Origin: Paracoccus aerodenitrificans
GTDB lineage: Bacteria; Pseudomonadota; Alphaproteobacteria; Rhodobacterales; Rhodobacteraceae
Assembly: GCF_027913215.1 (NCBI RefSeq)
Contig: NZ_CP115784.1
Span: 2,046,001-2,110,000 of the forward strand
Direction of reading: 5' to 3'
DNA: 64,000 bases
In this document: positions 28,825 to 36,905 of the stretch, in pieces
Position numbering within the stretch: the first letter of the stretch is position 1
Layout of the letters: every line of letters begins with the position of its first letter
Notes under the pieces: generated by a model
Told to the model about the DNA's origin: nothing
Seen by the model: only the letters and a program-made list of their open reading frames with translations
Database searches by the model: none
Program-made: the position numbers and the translations under genes

Positions 28825-29099
28825 GCGTGCATTCCCGGAATCGGTTCTGGTGCCGGAGATTGTTCAGATCGCGCCGCGTGAAGTCAAATCAAAACCGCAA
28901 CATATGGGGATAACAGGCAAGATATCCACAATTTGTTGGGCGATAATCAAGATTTTTTGGCGCGACTGTCAGGCCGCGCCTCATACCACACAGCGACAGG
29001 CAACCGGATCGGACAGGATCGCCGCTTGCATGGCTGCTTGCCGAAGTGGGAATGGCTCTGCCTCTGGCAACCGGAAGCAAAGCTGCATAACTTCGCGAT
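28825..29099. other. Divergent intergenic region between smc and lrgA
   Basis: 275 bp without a gene. The smc-proximal 120 bp are AT-rich for this genome (ATTTGTTGGGCGATAATC, GATTTTTTGG) and probably hold the promoters of both sides, but I see no clean -35/-10 pair. The part nearest lrgA is GC-rich and unremarkable. Confidence 0.4.
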
Positions 29100-29453
29100 A
29101 TGATCCCTGCATTGACTCTGATCCTCTGTTTTCAGCTTGTCGGAGAGGTCGCCTCGCGCGGCCTGAACCTGCCTTTGCCCGGTCCGGTGGTCGGGCTGGT
29201 GCTGCTTGTGTTCGCCTGCAGCGCCAGCCCTGCCCTTGTGCAGCGTCTGAGACCGGTCGCGCAGTCCCTGCTGTCCCATCTTTCGCTGTTTTTCGTTCCC
29301 GCCGGAGTGGGCGTCGTCACCCATATGCCGACAATCGCGCAGCACGGGATCGGCATCGGCATTGCGCTTGCCGTTTCCACCGTTCTTGCCATTGCCGCCG
29401 GGGCGCTGACATTCGCCGCGGTTGCGCGGCTGATCGGAACGCCCGATGACTGA
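29100..29453 (+). CDS. lrgA: CidA/LrgA family holin-like membrane protein
   Basis: 117 residues with four hydrophobic segments. The N-terminal FQLVGEVASRGLNLPLPGPVVGLVLL motif is the LrgA/CidA signature, with FFVPAGVGVV following. These small proteins act with LrgB in control of murein hydrolase export, lysis, or pyruvate and other solute transport, depending on species. The ATG at 29100 has no good ribosome site. It overlaps lrgB by 8 bp. Confidence 0.88.
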   Translation: MIPALTLILCFQLVGEVASRGLNLPLPGPVVGLVLLVFACSASPALVQRLRPVAQSLLSHLSLFFVPAGVGVVTHMPTIAQHGIGIGIALAVSTVLAIAAGALTFAAVARLIGTPDD

Positions 29454-30162
29454 TCCGGCGCTGATCTGGTCCTATCTTGCCAGCCAGCCGCTGCTTTGGC
29501 TGACGGCGACTCTGGCGGCGTATTGGGTGGGGGATGCGCTGTTCCGGCTGGCGGGACGCAACAGCGTCGCCAACCCGGTTCTGATCGCGGTGATCATTCT
29601 TGCAACGGTGATCATGCTCAGCGGGACCTCCTATCAGACCTATTTCGAAGGTGCGCAATTCGTTCATTTCATGCTGGGTCCGGCAACTGTCTGTCTTGCG
29701 CTGCCGCTTTACGATAATCTCAAACGGGTCCGGCGGGCGCTTCTTCCGGTGATCGCATCGCTTGTGGTCGGGTCCGTGACCGCCATCGTCTCGGCGCTTG
29801 CGATTGGCGAACTGTTCGGGCTGAACGAGGTCTTGCTTGCCTCGCTGGCTCCGAAATCCACCACCGCCCCGGTCGCCATCGGTATCGCCGAGCGGATCGG
29901 AGGACAGCCCACCTTGACCGCAGCGCTTGTGCTTCTGACCGGTATTTTCGGGGCGATTGTCGTGACCCCTCTGCTGAATGCGCTGAAAGTCAGGGACTGG
30001 CGGGCGCGTGGTTTCGCAATCGGTGTCGCGGCACATGGGATCGGCACGGCCCGCGCCTTTCAGGTCAATGAAACCGCCGGAGCCTTCGCCGGCATCGGCA
30101 TGGGGCTGAACGCCGTGCTGACTGCTATTATCGCGCCATTTGTCCTGAGCCTGTTTTCATGA
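29446..30162 (+). CDS. lrgB: LrgB family membrane protein
   Basis: 238 residues with about six hydrophobic segments. Family motifs are NPVLIAVIIL near residue 42, LAPKSTTAPVAIGIAERIGG in the middle and AAHGIGTARAFQVNE towards the end. It forms the partner of LrgA. It overlaps lrgA at its start by 8 bp and the next gene by 4 bp at its end (ATGA), so all three are one transcription unit. Confidence 0.93.
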   Translation: MTDPALIWSYLASQPLLWLTATLAAYWVGDALFRLAGRNSVANPVLIAVIILATVIMLSGTSYQTYFEGAQFVHFMLGPATVCLALPLYDNLKRVRRALLPVIASLVVGSVTAIVSALAIGELFGLNEVLLASLAPKSTTAPVAIGIAERIGGQPTLTAALVLLTGIFGAIVVTPLLNALKVRDWRARGFAIGVAAHGIGTARAFQVNETAGAFAGIGMGLNAVLTAIIAPFVLSLFS

Positions 30163-31286
30163 GCCTGACAGTCACCGTCCATCAGGCCATCGCAGAAATC
30201 CCGGCGGCTGAATGGGATGCCACCGGCGCCGGGCGGAATCCCTTCACCACACATCGCTTCCTTGCCGCTCTTGAGGATTCCGCGTCGGTCGGAGGCCAGA
30301 CCGGATGGGTTCCCGCACATCTCGCGGCACGGGACGAGGACAGCCTGCTCGGCGTGGCTCCTTGCTATATCAAGCTGCATAGTCAGGGCGAATATATCTT
30401 CGATCATGCATGGGCCGACGCGCTCGAACGCGCGGGCGGCCAGTATTATCCCAAGCTGCAATGTGCCGTCCCGTTCACTCCGGTCACCGGCCCGAGACTG
30501 ATCGCAAACGACCCCGCCGTGCAGACCGGGCTTCTGAACGCAATGGCGCAGTTTTGCACCCAGAACGGGCTGTCAGGTGCTCATGTCACGTTCTGCACCG
30601 AGGCAGAGGCAAGGCTTGGACAGAACGCAGGCTTCCTGCCGCGCACGACCCAGCAATTCCATTGGGTGAATGAAGATTACGCGGATTACGAGGATTTCCT
30701 GTCCCGCCTTTCATCGCGAAAGCGCAAGAATCTGCGCAAGGAACGCTCTCGCGCCCAGGAATTCGGCGGGCGGATTCTTCGACTTCAGGGCGATGAGATC
30801 CAGCCCGGGCATTGGGACGCATTCTGGGCCTTCTATCAGGATACGGGCGCACGGAAATGGGGCCGCCCGTATCTGACCCGCAATTTCTTCGACAGGCTGC
30901 ATGAGACGATGCGCGACGATGCGCTACTGGTTCTGGCAGAGCGTGACGGAGTGCCGGTTGCCGGTGCGCTGAATCTGGTCGGACCCGATGCGATCTATGG
31001 CCGCTATTGGGGCGCGGTCGAGGAACATGCCTTCCTGCATTTCGAGATGTGCTATCATCAGGCCATCGATTACGCGATAGAACACGGGCTGTCCCGGGTC
31101 GAAGCGGGCGCACAGGGCGAACACAAGCTGGCTCGCGGGTATCTTCCGACAGAGACCTATTCGCTGCACTGGGTGGCCGATCCCGGTTTCCGCCGCGCTC
31201 TGGAGGATTACCTTCTGCGAGAGCGCGAAGCGGTCGGGGAGGAAATCGAGTTCCTGCGTGACTGGGGCCCGTTCCGGCGGGGCTGA
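30159..31286 (+). CDS. COG3146/DUF482 GNAT-type protein (peptidoglycan-associated)
   Basis: 375 residues. Family markers are NPFTTHRFLAALEDS near residue 24, GEYIFDHAWADALERAGGQYYPKLQ, PFTPVTGPRLI, the RLSSRKRKNLRKERSRA basic segment, and the C-terminal VEAGAQGEHKLARGYLP. This is a two-domain GNAT (FemAB-like) family often called a predicted peptidoglycan biosynthesis N-acyltransferase. The substrate is not known. It is translationally coupled to lrgB, which makes an envelope role plausible. Confidence 0.88.
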   Translation: MSLTVTVHQAIAEIPAAEWDATGAGRNPFTTHRFLAALEDSASVGGQTGWVPAHLAARDEDSLLGVAPCYIKLHSQGEYIFDHAWADALERAGGQYYPKLQCAVPFTPVTGPRLIANDPAVQTGLLNAMAQFCTQNGLSGAHVTFCTEAEARLGQNAGFLPRTTQQFHWVNEDYADYEDFLSRLSSRKRKNLRKERSRAQEFGGRILRLQGDEIQPGHWDAFWAFYQDTGARKWGRPYLTRNFFDRLHETMRDDALLVLAERDGVPVAGALNLVGPDAIYGRYWGAVEEHAFLHFEMCYHQAIDYAIEHGLSRVEAGAQGEHKLARGYLPTETYSLHWVADPGFRRALEDYLLREREAVGEEIEFLRDWGPFRRG

Positions 31287-31294
31287 GGCCGCAC

Positions 31295-31320
31295 CCGCCG
31301 ATCCGCCCGATATTCGGCGG
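31295..31320. repeat. Inverted repeat between convergent genes
   Basis: CCGCCGA at 31295-31301 pairs with TCGGCGG at 31314-31320 around a 12-base loop. It lies in the 55-bp gap between the convergent COG3146 and amidohydrolase genes. With no T-run on either side it is only a weak candidate for a bidirectional transcription end. Confidence 0.35.
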
Positions 31321-31341
31321 CAGATGATCCGGGGCGGCTTT

Positions 31342-32109
31342 CTAAAGCCCGGCCTGCTCCAGCAGCCCGTCAAGTACCGTCGCAAGCCGCCCGGCCCATT
31401 CCGCCTGCCCGGTCTCATCCTCGATCAGATCGTTGCGGATCTCGATCAGAACATTCGGACGGCCATGCGCAAGCGCGTGACGATCAATCGAGTCGCCTGC
31501 CAGATGACCGCTATAGGGCTCATTATCGCCCGTGACCCAACCTTCCGCGCGGCAGCGTTCGATCAGCAGAGGGGCAAGACGCTCATCATGATGGGAATAC
31601 AGCACGGCAACCGACCAAGGGCGCGGGGGGCGTCCGCGCAATTGCGGGGTAAAGCTGTGAATCGCGCAGATCGCCCGGTCGGGAATCGCGGCTGCCGCCC
31701 GCTCAAGCGCGTCGTGATAGGGCCGGTAGAGAAGCTTCAGCCGACGCTCTTTCTCGGCCTTGTCCGCATCTCGGTTGGCTGGAATCACCGTACCGTCATA
31801 GAGCCGCATCAACAGAGTCGGGTCGTCCTCGCCCCGGTTCGGATCGATCACCAGCCGCGAAAAATCAGAACCGATCGCCGGCGCATTCATTCTGGCACCC
31901 AGATGCCGAGCCACCCCAGCCGCGCCGATATCATAGGCGATATGCCGCGCCATATCCGCCGCCGCAATGCCCAGATCGCCGCCACCGACCCAGTCAGGTA
32001 CGCGGTTGGTGGCGTGATCGCAAGTGATCAGCCAGCGGCTGTCCCGGCCCGCATCCTCGGCCCAGAACGCATCTTCCCGGATCGTCATGTCATCTTTCAT
32101 ACACGCCAT
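31342..32109 (-). CDS. N-formylglutamate amidohydrolase family protein
   Basis: 255 residues. Family segments are WLITCDHATNRVPDWVGGG near the start, AYDIGAAGVARHLGARMNAPAI, FSRLVIDPNRGEDDPTLL, AICAIHSFTPQLRGRPRPW and the C-terminal VLIEIRNDLIEDETG. The zinc-binding His and Glu pattern of the HutG/N-formylglutamate amidohydrolase fold is present. No other histidine-utilisation genes are near, so the substrate is open. Three ATG codons could start it (32109, 32100, 32088). None has a good ribosome site, and the first is one base from a perfect dyad. Confidence 0.85.
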   Translation of the reverse strand: MACMKDDMTIREDAFWAEDAGRDSRWLITCDHATNRVPDWVGGGDLGIAAADMARHIAYDIGAAGVARHLGARMNAPAIGSDFSRLVIDPNRGEDDPTLLMRLYDGTVIPANRDADKAEKERRLKLLYRPYHDALERAAAAIPDRAICAIHSFTPQLRGRPPRPWSVAVLYSHHDERLAPLLIERCRAEGWVTGDNEPYSGHLAGDSIDRHALAHGRPNVLIEIRNDLIEDETGQAEWAGRLATVLDGLLEQAGL

Positions 32110-32110
32110 T

Positions 32111-32129
32111 TACGTGAATTCTTCACGTA
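32111..32129. promoter_or_regulatory. Perfect dyad TACGTGAA-N3-TTCACGTA, operator candidate
   Basis: A 19-bp perfect inverted repeat with a 3-bp centre lies directly in front of the amidohydrolase start and 63 bp upstream of the pyk start on the other strand. Its length and symmetry fit a dimeric repressor site. It would overlap the transcription start or the start codon region of the amidohydrolase gene. No regulator gene is adjacent. Confidence 0.6.
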
Positions 32130-32191
32130 CTGCCAGTTGTCGGCGGCGGCGCTTTCCTTCATGATAGCGGAAACATTCCTGGAGGATTTGC

Positions 32192-33637
32192 ATGAGACGC
32201 CACCGCAATATCAAGATCGTCGCGACGCTTGGTCCCTCATCCTCTGACTACGACATGATCCGCGCCCTTTTCGAGGCCGGGGCCGATGTGTTCCGGCTGA
32301 ATATGAGCCACGGCGATCATGCCGACCACAAGGCGCGCTATGACGCGATTCGCCGGATCGAGCAGGATACAGGCCGCCCGATTGCCATTCTGGCCGATTT
32401 GCAGGGCCCAAAACTGCGGGTCGGGGTCTTTGCAGCAGGCGAACATGATCTCGCCGAAGGGCAGAAATTCCGTTTCGATCTCGACGAGACAGAGGGCGAC
32501 GCATCCCGCGTCCAGCTTCCTCATCCCGAAATCTTCGAGGCGCTCGAACCGGGGTCGGAACTACTGGTCAATGACGGCAAGATCCGCCTGAAGGTCGAGG
32601 AATGCGACAATTACCACGCCAATTGCGTGGTGACGATCGGCGGCACGATCTCGAACCGCAAGGGTGTGAATGTCCCGGATGTCGTGCTGCCCCTCGCAGC
32701 ATTGTCCGAGAAAGACCGCAACGATCTGGAATTTGCCTGCGAACTGGGGGTAGATTGGCTTGCGCTGTCCTTCGTCCAGCGGGCCGAAGACGTGCTGGAG
32801 GCTCGCCGCCTTGCAAAAGGCCGCGCGGCTGTTCTGTCGAAGATCGAGAAACCTTCGGCTGTCCGGGCCTTCGACGAAATCCTGAAAGTCTCGGATGGGA
32901 TCATGGTTGCGCGTGGCGATCTTGGCGTCGAATTGCCGGTTCAGTCGGTCCCGCCGATCCAGAAGCAGCTTGTGCGGAAATGCCGGGCTGCGGCGAAGCC
33001 GGTGATTGTCGCGACCCAGATGCTGGAATCGATGATCGAAAGCCCGATGCCGACCCGCGCCGAGGTCTCCGACGTGGCAAACGCCATCTATGAGGGCGCG
33101 GATGCGGTGATGCTTTCCGCCGAATCCGCCGCCGGGGCGTATCCGGTCGAGGCCGTGACCACGATGGATCATGTCGCCCGCTCGGTGGAAACCGACCCGA
33201 CCTATCGCGAGGTGATCGAGGCATCGCGCAAGGCAGACCGTAAGATCGTCGCTGACGGCATCGTCGCCGCCGCGCGTGAAATCGCCGAAACGACGGATAT
33301 CGCCGCCATATGCGCACATACCCAATCTGGCACGACCGTGACCCTCGTCGCCCGCGAGCGCCCGCGCGTGCCTATTCTGGCGCTGTCGCCGATCTCGTCC
33401 GTGCTGCGCCGTCTCTGCCTGACATGGGGAACGCATTGCGTGGCGACCCAGCCGCTGCACCGGTTCCGCGAGGCGGTTATCAGCAGCGTCCGCGTCGCCC
33501 GCGAGGCCGGATTCGCTGATGAAACGCAGCAGGTCGTCATCACGGCAGGCGTTCCGTTCAATGTCGCAGGCACGACGAATATCCTGCGTGTGGCAACCTG
33601 CGACGAAAACTTGCTCAAACGTTCGGATGCAGAGTAA
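32192..33637 (+). CDS. pyk: Pyruvate kinase
   Basis: Converts phosphoenolpyruvate and ADP to pyruvate and ATP. 481 residues. The catalytic domain opens with KIVATLGPSSSDYDMI, then FRLNMSHGDHADH. The metal- and substrate-binding segment is AAVLSKIEKPSAV, followed by DGIMVARGDLGVELP and the signature KPVIVATQMLESMI with PTRAEVSDVANAIYEGADAVMLSAESAAG. The C-terminal allosteric domain is shorter than in some species but complete. The ribosome site is GGAGG. Confidence 0.97.
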   Translation: MRRHRNIKIVATLGPSSSDYDMIRALFEAGADVFRLNMSHGDHADHKARYDAIRRIEQDTGRPIAILADLQGPKLRVGVFAAGEHDLAEGQKFRFDLDETEGDASRVQLPHPEIFEALEPGSELLVNDGKIRLKVEECDNYHANCVVTIGGTISNRKGVNVPDVVLPLAALSEKDRNDLEFACELGVDWLALSFVQRAEDVLEARRLAKGRAAVLSKIEKPSAVRAFDEILKVSDGIMVARGDLGVELPVQSVPPIQKQLVRKCRAAAKPVIVATQMLESMIESPMPTRAEVSDVANAIYEGADAVMLSAESAAGAYPVEAVTTMDHVARSVETDPTYREVIEASRKADRKIVADGIVAAAREIAETTDIAAICAHTQSGTTVTLVARERPRVPILALSPISSVLRRLCLTWGTHCVATQPLHRFREAVISSVRVAREAGFADETQQVVITAGVPFNVAGTTNILRVATCDENLLKRSDAE

Positions 33638-33668
33638 ATCACCCCCTGAACAACCAAAGGGCTGATTT

Positions 33669-33878
33669 ATGGCTGACTTCCTTTTCCTTCTGGGCGTTGC
33701 ACTTTGCGTGTTTTCCGTTGTCGCCGCGATTATTGCGGTGCTGCAAACCCGTGCGCCGCGTATCGCGGCCATTCTTCTGGTCGCCGGCATCTTGCTGACC
33801 GGCCTGGCCGCATGGATGCAGCCGGGCATCGTCAGCGTCGATCAGATCGGTGCCGCATGGGGACGGGTGACCGGCTGA
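33669..33878 (+). CDS. Small membrane protein of unknown function
   Basis: 69 residues with two hydrophobic segments (about 3-24 and 31-48) separated by a short basic turn (TRAPR). It starts 31 bp after pyk, with AAAGGG upstream of the ATG. Codon use and position suggest a real gene co-transcribed with pyk. I do not recognise a family, and small genes of this kind next to pyk occur in Rhodobacterales as hypothetical proteins. Confidence 0.65.
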   Translation: MADFLFLLGVALCVFSVVAAIIAVLQTRAPRIAAILLVAGILLTGLAAWMQPGIVSVDQIGAAWGRVTG

Positions 33879-33884
33879 TCCTGC

Positions 33885-33913
33885 TTGCATTTCGATGCGC
33901 TTCCCCGTATAGG
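33885..33913 (+). promoter_or_regulatory. Sigma-70-type promoter of rpmI-rplT
   Basis: TTGCAT (33885-33890), a 17-bp spacer and TATAGG (33908-33913) give a good housekeeping promoter, ending 75 bp before the rpmI start. The 5' leader from about 33920 to 33988 has a GC-rich palindromic patch (GCGGCCGGCCG) but I could not identify a known L20 autoregulatory structure. Confidence 0.65.
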
Positions 33914-33988
33914 GGCGGCTTCAATCCCGCGCGGCCGGCCGAAATGGCATTGCCGAGTCGCGCGTAAACCTCTGACAAGGAGTGTAAA

Positions 33989-34189
33989 ATGCCGAAGATG
34001 AAGACCAAAGCAGCCGCCAAAAAGCGGTTCTCCACGACGGCCTCTGGCAAGGTGAAATCGGCTCAGGCCGGTAAACGCCACGGCATGATCAAGCGCACGA
34101 CGAAGTTCATTCGCGATGCGCGCGGCACCACCGTCCTGTGCGACGCGGATGCCAAGATCGTCAAGAAATACATGCCCTATAACCGCTGA
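33989..34189 (+). CDS. rpmI: 50S ribosomal protein L35
   Basis: 66 residues, the normal length, beginning [15 protein letters not shown] and ending KKYMPYNR, both diagnostic for bL35. It is strongly basic. AAGGAG precedes the ATG. rplT follows after 15 bp, the conserved rpmI-rplT order, here without infC upstream. The N-terminal MPKMKTKxxAKKRF and the [14 protein letters not shown] patterns are intact. Confidence 0.98.
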   Translation: MPKMKTKAAAKKRFSTTASGKVKSAQAGKRHGMIKRTTKFIRDARGTTVLCDADAKIVKKYMPYNR

Positions 34190-34204
34190 TCGGAGAACTG
34201 AGAT

Positions 34205-34564
34205 ATGGCACGCGTTAAATCCGGCAAGGTGACCCACGCCCGTCACAAGAAGGTGATGGATCAGGCGAAGGGCTATTACGGCAACCGCTCGCGCAATTTC
34301 CGCACCGCGACTCAGGCCGTTGACAAGGCCAATCAATACGCCACCCGCGACCGCAAGAACCGCAAGCGCAATTTCCGCTCGCTGTGGATTCAGCGGATCA
34401 ATGCGGCTGTCCGCGCGATTGATGCCGACATGACCTATTCGCGCTTCATCAGCGCTTTGACCAAAGCAGGCATCGAGGTAGACCGCAAAGTGCTGGCCGA
34501 TCTGGCCGTGCATGAGCCCGAAGCCTTCGGCGCCATCGTCGAAAAGGCGAAAGCGGCTGCATAA
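34205..34564 (+). CDS. rplT: 50S ribosomal protein L20
   Basis: 119 residues, typical for bL20, with [18 protein letters not shown] at the start, [17 protein letters not shown], and the C-terminal [23 protein letters not shown]. It binds 23S rRNA early in assembly. In some bacteria it also represses its own operon. It is co-transcribed with rpmI and ends 23 bp before a terminator. Confidence 0.98.
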   Translation: MARVKSGKVTHARHKKVMDQAKGYYGNRSRNFRTATQAVDKANQYATRDRKNRKRNFRSLWIQRINAAVRAIDADMTYSRFISALTKAGIEVDRKVLADLAVHEPEAFGAIVEKAKAAA

Positions 34565-34587
34565 GCCCCTGCTTCAGGGATAATCCG

Positions 34588-34620
34588 GAAACCCGCGCCT
34601 CGGTGCGGGTTTCTTCGTTT
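34588..34620 (+). terminator. Rho-independent terminator of rpmI-rplT
   Basis: GAAACCCGC at 34588-34596 and GCGGGTTTC at 34605-34613 form a perfect 9-bp stem with an 8-base loop, followed by TTCGTTT. It lies in the gap between the convergent rplT and the carboxylesterase gene, and reads in the rplT direction. Confidence 0.85.
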
Positions 34621-34632
34621 ATGGGCCTCTGT

Positions 34633-35937
34633 TCAGCCCTGCGGCAGGAAACGGATCACGCCCGGCAGATCGCTGCCGACATTTTCCCCACGCGCGAAAT
34701 CAGCCCAAAGCTTGCGCAGCGGTGCACCGATCCGTGTCAGTTCATCCAATGACATGCCGGGCGGCAGAAGCGGCGTTCCTATCCAGTCCAGGGCCGGAAA
34801 AAGCAGCGGCAGCTCAGACAGATGCGCCCGCCCGAACGCGCCCGGCCCCCACTCAGTCAAGAATGAGGTGGCCTTTCCCCCGGCCTGCCGATATCGCCGG
34901 GCGAAGTTCCGAGCGGGGCGACCGTAAATATGCGACGTCAAAGAGCGTACCGCAACGCGGCGCACCGGATCGAGCATCCGGCCCGCCAAATCAGAGGAAG
35001 GCGGCATGAACAGTCCGGCTTCATCCTGCGTATGACCGATCATGATGGGCAGATCCTGCGCGATACGGTCCCAGGCTTGTCTCAGGTCGCTTTCAGCCGG
35101 GAAAGGGGCCTCTCCGAATTCCGGGCCGAACGGCATCAGGCCTGACAGTCCGTATCTTTGTGCTGCCTTTCGGACAGCGTGCTGCCGGGCGAGGATCTCG
35201 GATATGGGCATGCCGGAGGTCAATATCCCCGCGGCCCGGCGCATCGCATTCCGCATCCGTCGTGATCGCAGGGGAAGGTTCAGCGGTGCGCTCTGGATAA
35301 TCGCGGCTTGGAACAGACGCCCCGCATGTTCGGTCAGCATCAGCCGCGCGGCAAGATCACCGCCGGAGGACTGCCCGAACAGTACAACCCGCCCCGGATC
35401 GCCGCCAAATGCTGCAATGTTGCGTGAGACCCAACGTAGTGCCGCGATCACGTCGAACGCACCAAGATTGGCTGGCCGCCCCGCACCGGAAAGCCAGCCC
35501 AACAGACCCAGCCGATATGTCACCGAAACCACCACGACGCGCTGTTCGGACACGAGCGCCGAGGGGTCGAAAACAGCCATATCTCCCGCACCTGCCTCAT
35601 AGCTGCCGCCATGCATCCAGACCATGACCGGCAGGCCCTCTGCCTGTTCAGGCGCTGTGACGGAAAGATTCAGACAATTTTCATCGAAACCGAGCCTGTC
35701 AAACGCCGTCGGAAGCGCGGCATCGAGCCGGGCTATAGGCAGTTGCGGACATGCGGGGGACCAGCTTGTCGCATTGACCGGGGCTGCCGCCACCTCACGC
35801 GGATATTCCCACCGCCCCGCCTGCGCATAGGGAATTCCGGTCGCTTTCAGCAGGCCGCCCTGAAGGCGACAGCGAATCTGTCCCATCCGGGTCCGGCGCT
35901 CTGCGAAACCGGGCGCGGTCTTTGCGTCGTCCTTCAT
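34633..35937 (-). CDS. Type B carboxylesterase / para-nitrobenzyl esterase family
   Basis: 434 residues from the ATG at 35937 with GGGAAAG upstream. The much longer frame would run under the divergent STAS gene promoter. Carboxylesterase type B motifs are ENCLNLSVTAP, VMVWMHGGSYEAGAGD for the oxyanion hole, and FGGDPGRVVLFGQSSGGDLAARLML with the nucleophile serine in G-Q-S-S-G-G. The catalytic Glu/Asp is expected in IIGHTQDEAGLF. No signal peptide is seen, so it is probably cytosolic. The protein is shorter than the usual 480-550 residues. The final GADFARG-like stretch reads WADFARGENVG. Confidence 0.88.
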   Translation of the reverse strand: MKDDAKTAPGFAERRTRMGQIRCRLQGGLLKATGIPYAQAGRWEYPREVAAAPVNATSWSPACPQLPIARLDAALPTAFDRLGFDENCLNLSVTAPEQAEGLPVMVWMHGGSYEAGAGDMAVFDPSALVSEQRVVVVSVTYRLGLLGWLSGAGRPANLGAFDVIAALRWVSRNIAAFGGDPGRVVLFGQSSGGDLAARLMLTEHAGRLFQAAIIQSAPLNLPLRSRRMRNAMRRAAGILTSGMPISEILARQHAVRKAAQRYGLSGLMPFGPEFGEAPFPAESDLRQAWDRIAQDLPIMIGHTQDEAGLFMPPSSDLAGRMLDPVRRVAVRSLTSHIYGRPARNFARRYRQAGGKATSFLTEWGPGAFGRAHLSELPLLFPALDWIGTPLLPPGMSLDELTRIGAPLRKLWADFARGENVGSDLPGVIRFLPQG

Positions 35938-36015
35938 CGAGTCACTTTCCCTGTTCACCCGCTGGTAAGTTTTACACGCTAGGGATGCCAAAAGGCAGAC
36001 AGAAGCGAGGCCGAT

Positions 36016-36342
36016 ATGGACGTGAAGATACATGACGAATCCGGACAGATCGTGATCTGCATGGCCGAAAAACGGCTGGACGCGGCAATTGCGGGTCAGT
36101 TCAAGGATACGGTCCGGCCGCATGTCGCCTCTGAGGGGGGCGATCTGGTGCTGGATCTGTCTGCGGTCGAGTTTCTGGACAGTTCGGGCCTGGGCGCGGT
36201 CATCGCATTGCGCAAGGCGCTGCCGAATGGGCGGCGGATGTATTTGCGGGGGCTGACGGCCAATGTCGATCGGGTGTTCCGCCTGACCCGGATGGATCAG
36301 ATTTTCGACATTATCCCAACCGACGAAAGCGGTGCAGCATGA
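36016..36342 (+). CDS. STAS-domain anti-sigma factor antagonist
   Basis: 108 residues, entirely a STAS domain. The phosphorylation-site loop reads FLDSSGLGAVIALR, with S56 matching the serine that is phosphorylated in SpoIIAA/RsbV. It starts 78 bp from the divergent esterase. Its stop overlaps the following ATPase gene by 4 bp (ATGA). In the partner-switch scheme the unphosphorylated form binds the kinase/anti-sigma factor and releases its target. No sigma factor or PP2C phosphatase gene lies in the window. Confidence 0.9.
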   Translation: MDVKIHDESGQIVICMAEKRLDAAIAGQFKDTVRPHVASEGGDLVLDLSAVEFLDSSGLGAVIALRKALPNGRRMYLRGLTANVDRVFRLTRMDQIFDIIPTDESGAA

Positions 36343-36821
36343 TCGCCGGTCGCAACGCCAGCAATTCGGGGCAAAGCAAATCCGCCTCCGGTCAGATCTT
36401 CGTATTCTCGCGCAGCTTTCTGGCGACGCCGGAGCTGGTTCGGGGGCTGCTGGTGGAAATGACCGAGCGCATCGGGCCGCATGTATCCGGGGACCTGATT
36501 GGCCGGGCAGAGCTGGTTCTGGCGGAATTGCTGAATAATGTTGTCCAGCATGGCAGCGCGGGCTGCCCGGGACAGGCGCCGCTGGTGCATCTCAGCGTAG
36601 TGGCCCAGAATGACGGTTTGGCCTGCTCGGTCAGCGATGATGGCGGCCTGCTTCCGCATGTCTGCCTGTCATCGAAAGCGCCTGAACCCAGCAGTTTCCC
36701 GGAAGGCGGGTTCGGCTGGTTCCTTATCGGGCATCTGACGCAGTCTCTGGCCTATTTCCGCGAAAACGACCGGAACTTCGTCGCCTTCACCGTGCCGATG
36801 AACGCGGTAGATCCGGGATGA
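36339..36821 (+). CDS. HATPase-fold anti-sigma factor / serine kinase (RsbW-like)
   Basis: 160 residues. The GHKL ATPase fold shows the N-box ELVLAELLNNVVQHG, the G1-box VSDDGG and the G2-like GFGWFLIGHLTQSL. This is the RsbW/SpoIIAB type, which phosphorylates its STAS partner. It is translationally coupled to the STAS gene. The N-terminal 20 residues are Ser/Asn-rich and may be flexible. The two genes form an orphan partner-switch module next to the polyamine genes, which have their own promoter. Confidence 0.88.
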   Translation: MIAGRNASNSGQSKSASGQIFVFSRSFLATPELVRGLLVEMTERIGPHVSGDLIGRAELVLAELLNNVVQHGSAGCPGQAPLVHLSVVAQNDGLACSVSDDGGLLPHVCLSSKAPEPSSFPEGGFGWFLIGHLTQSLAYFRENDRNFVAFTVPMNAVDPG

Positions 36822-36848
36822 GCCGCGTCGCATCATCGTCACGCTTCC

Positions 36849-36877
36849 TTGCGAAACAGGTTAACGAGGTCTATATC
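36849..36877 (+). promoter_or_regulatory. Sigma-70-type promoter of the polyamine genes
   Basis: TTGCGA (36849-36854), 17 bp, TATATC (36872-36877) lies in the 84-bp gap before the carboxynorspermidine decarboxylase gene. It would start transcription about 22 bp ahead of the ATG. This makes the polyamine pair independent of the partner-switch genes, at least in part. Confidence 0.6.
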
Positions 36878-36905
36878 CTCGCCTTCACTCGCAGGGGGAC
36901 GCCGA

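Noticed and set aside
28905..28930. Two 8-of-9 matches to DnaA boxes (TGGGGATAA and ATATCCACA) upstream of smc
   Set aside because: One-mismatch DnaA boxes are expected more than ten times by chance in 64 kb. Two more occur at 13990 and 14040. There is no cluster and no replication gene, so no origin is claimed.
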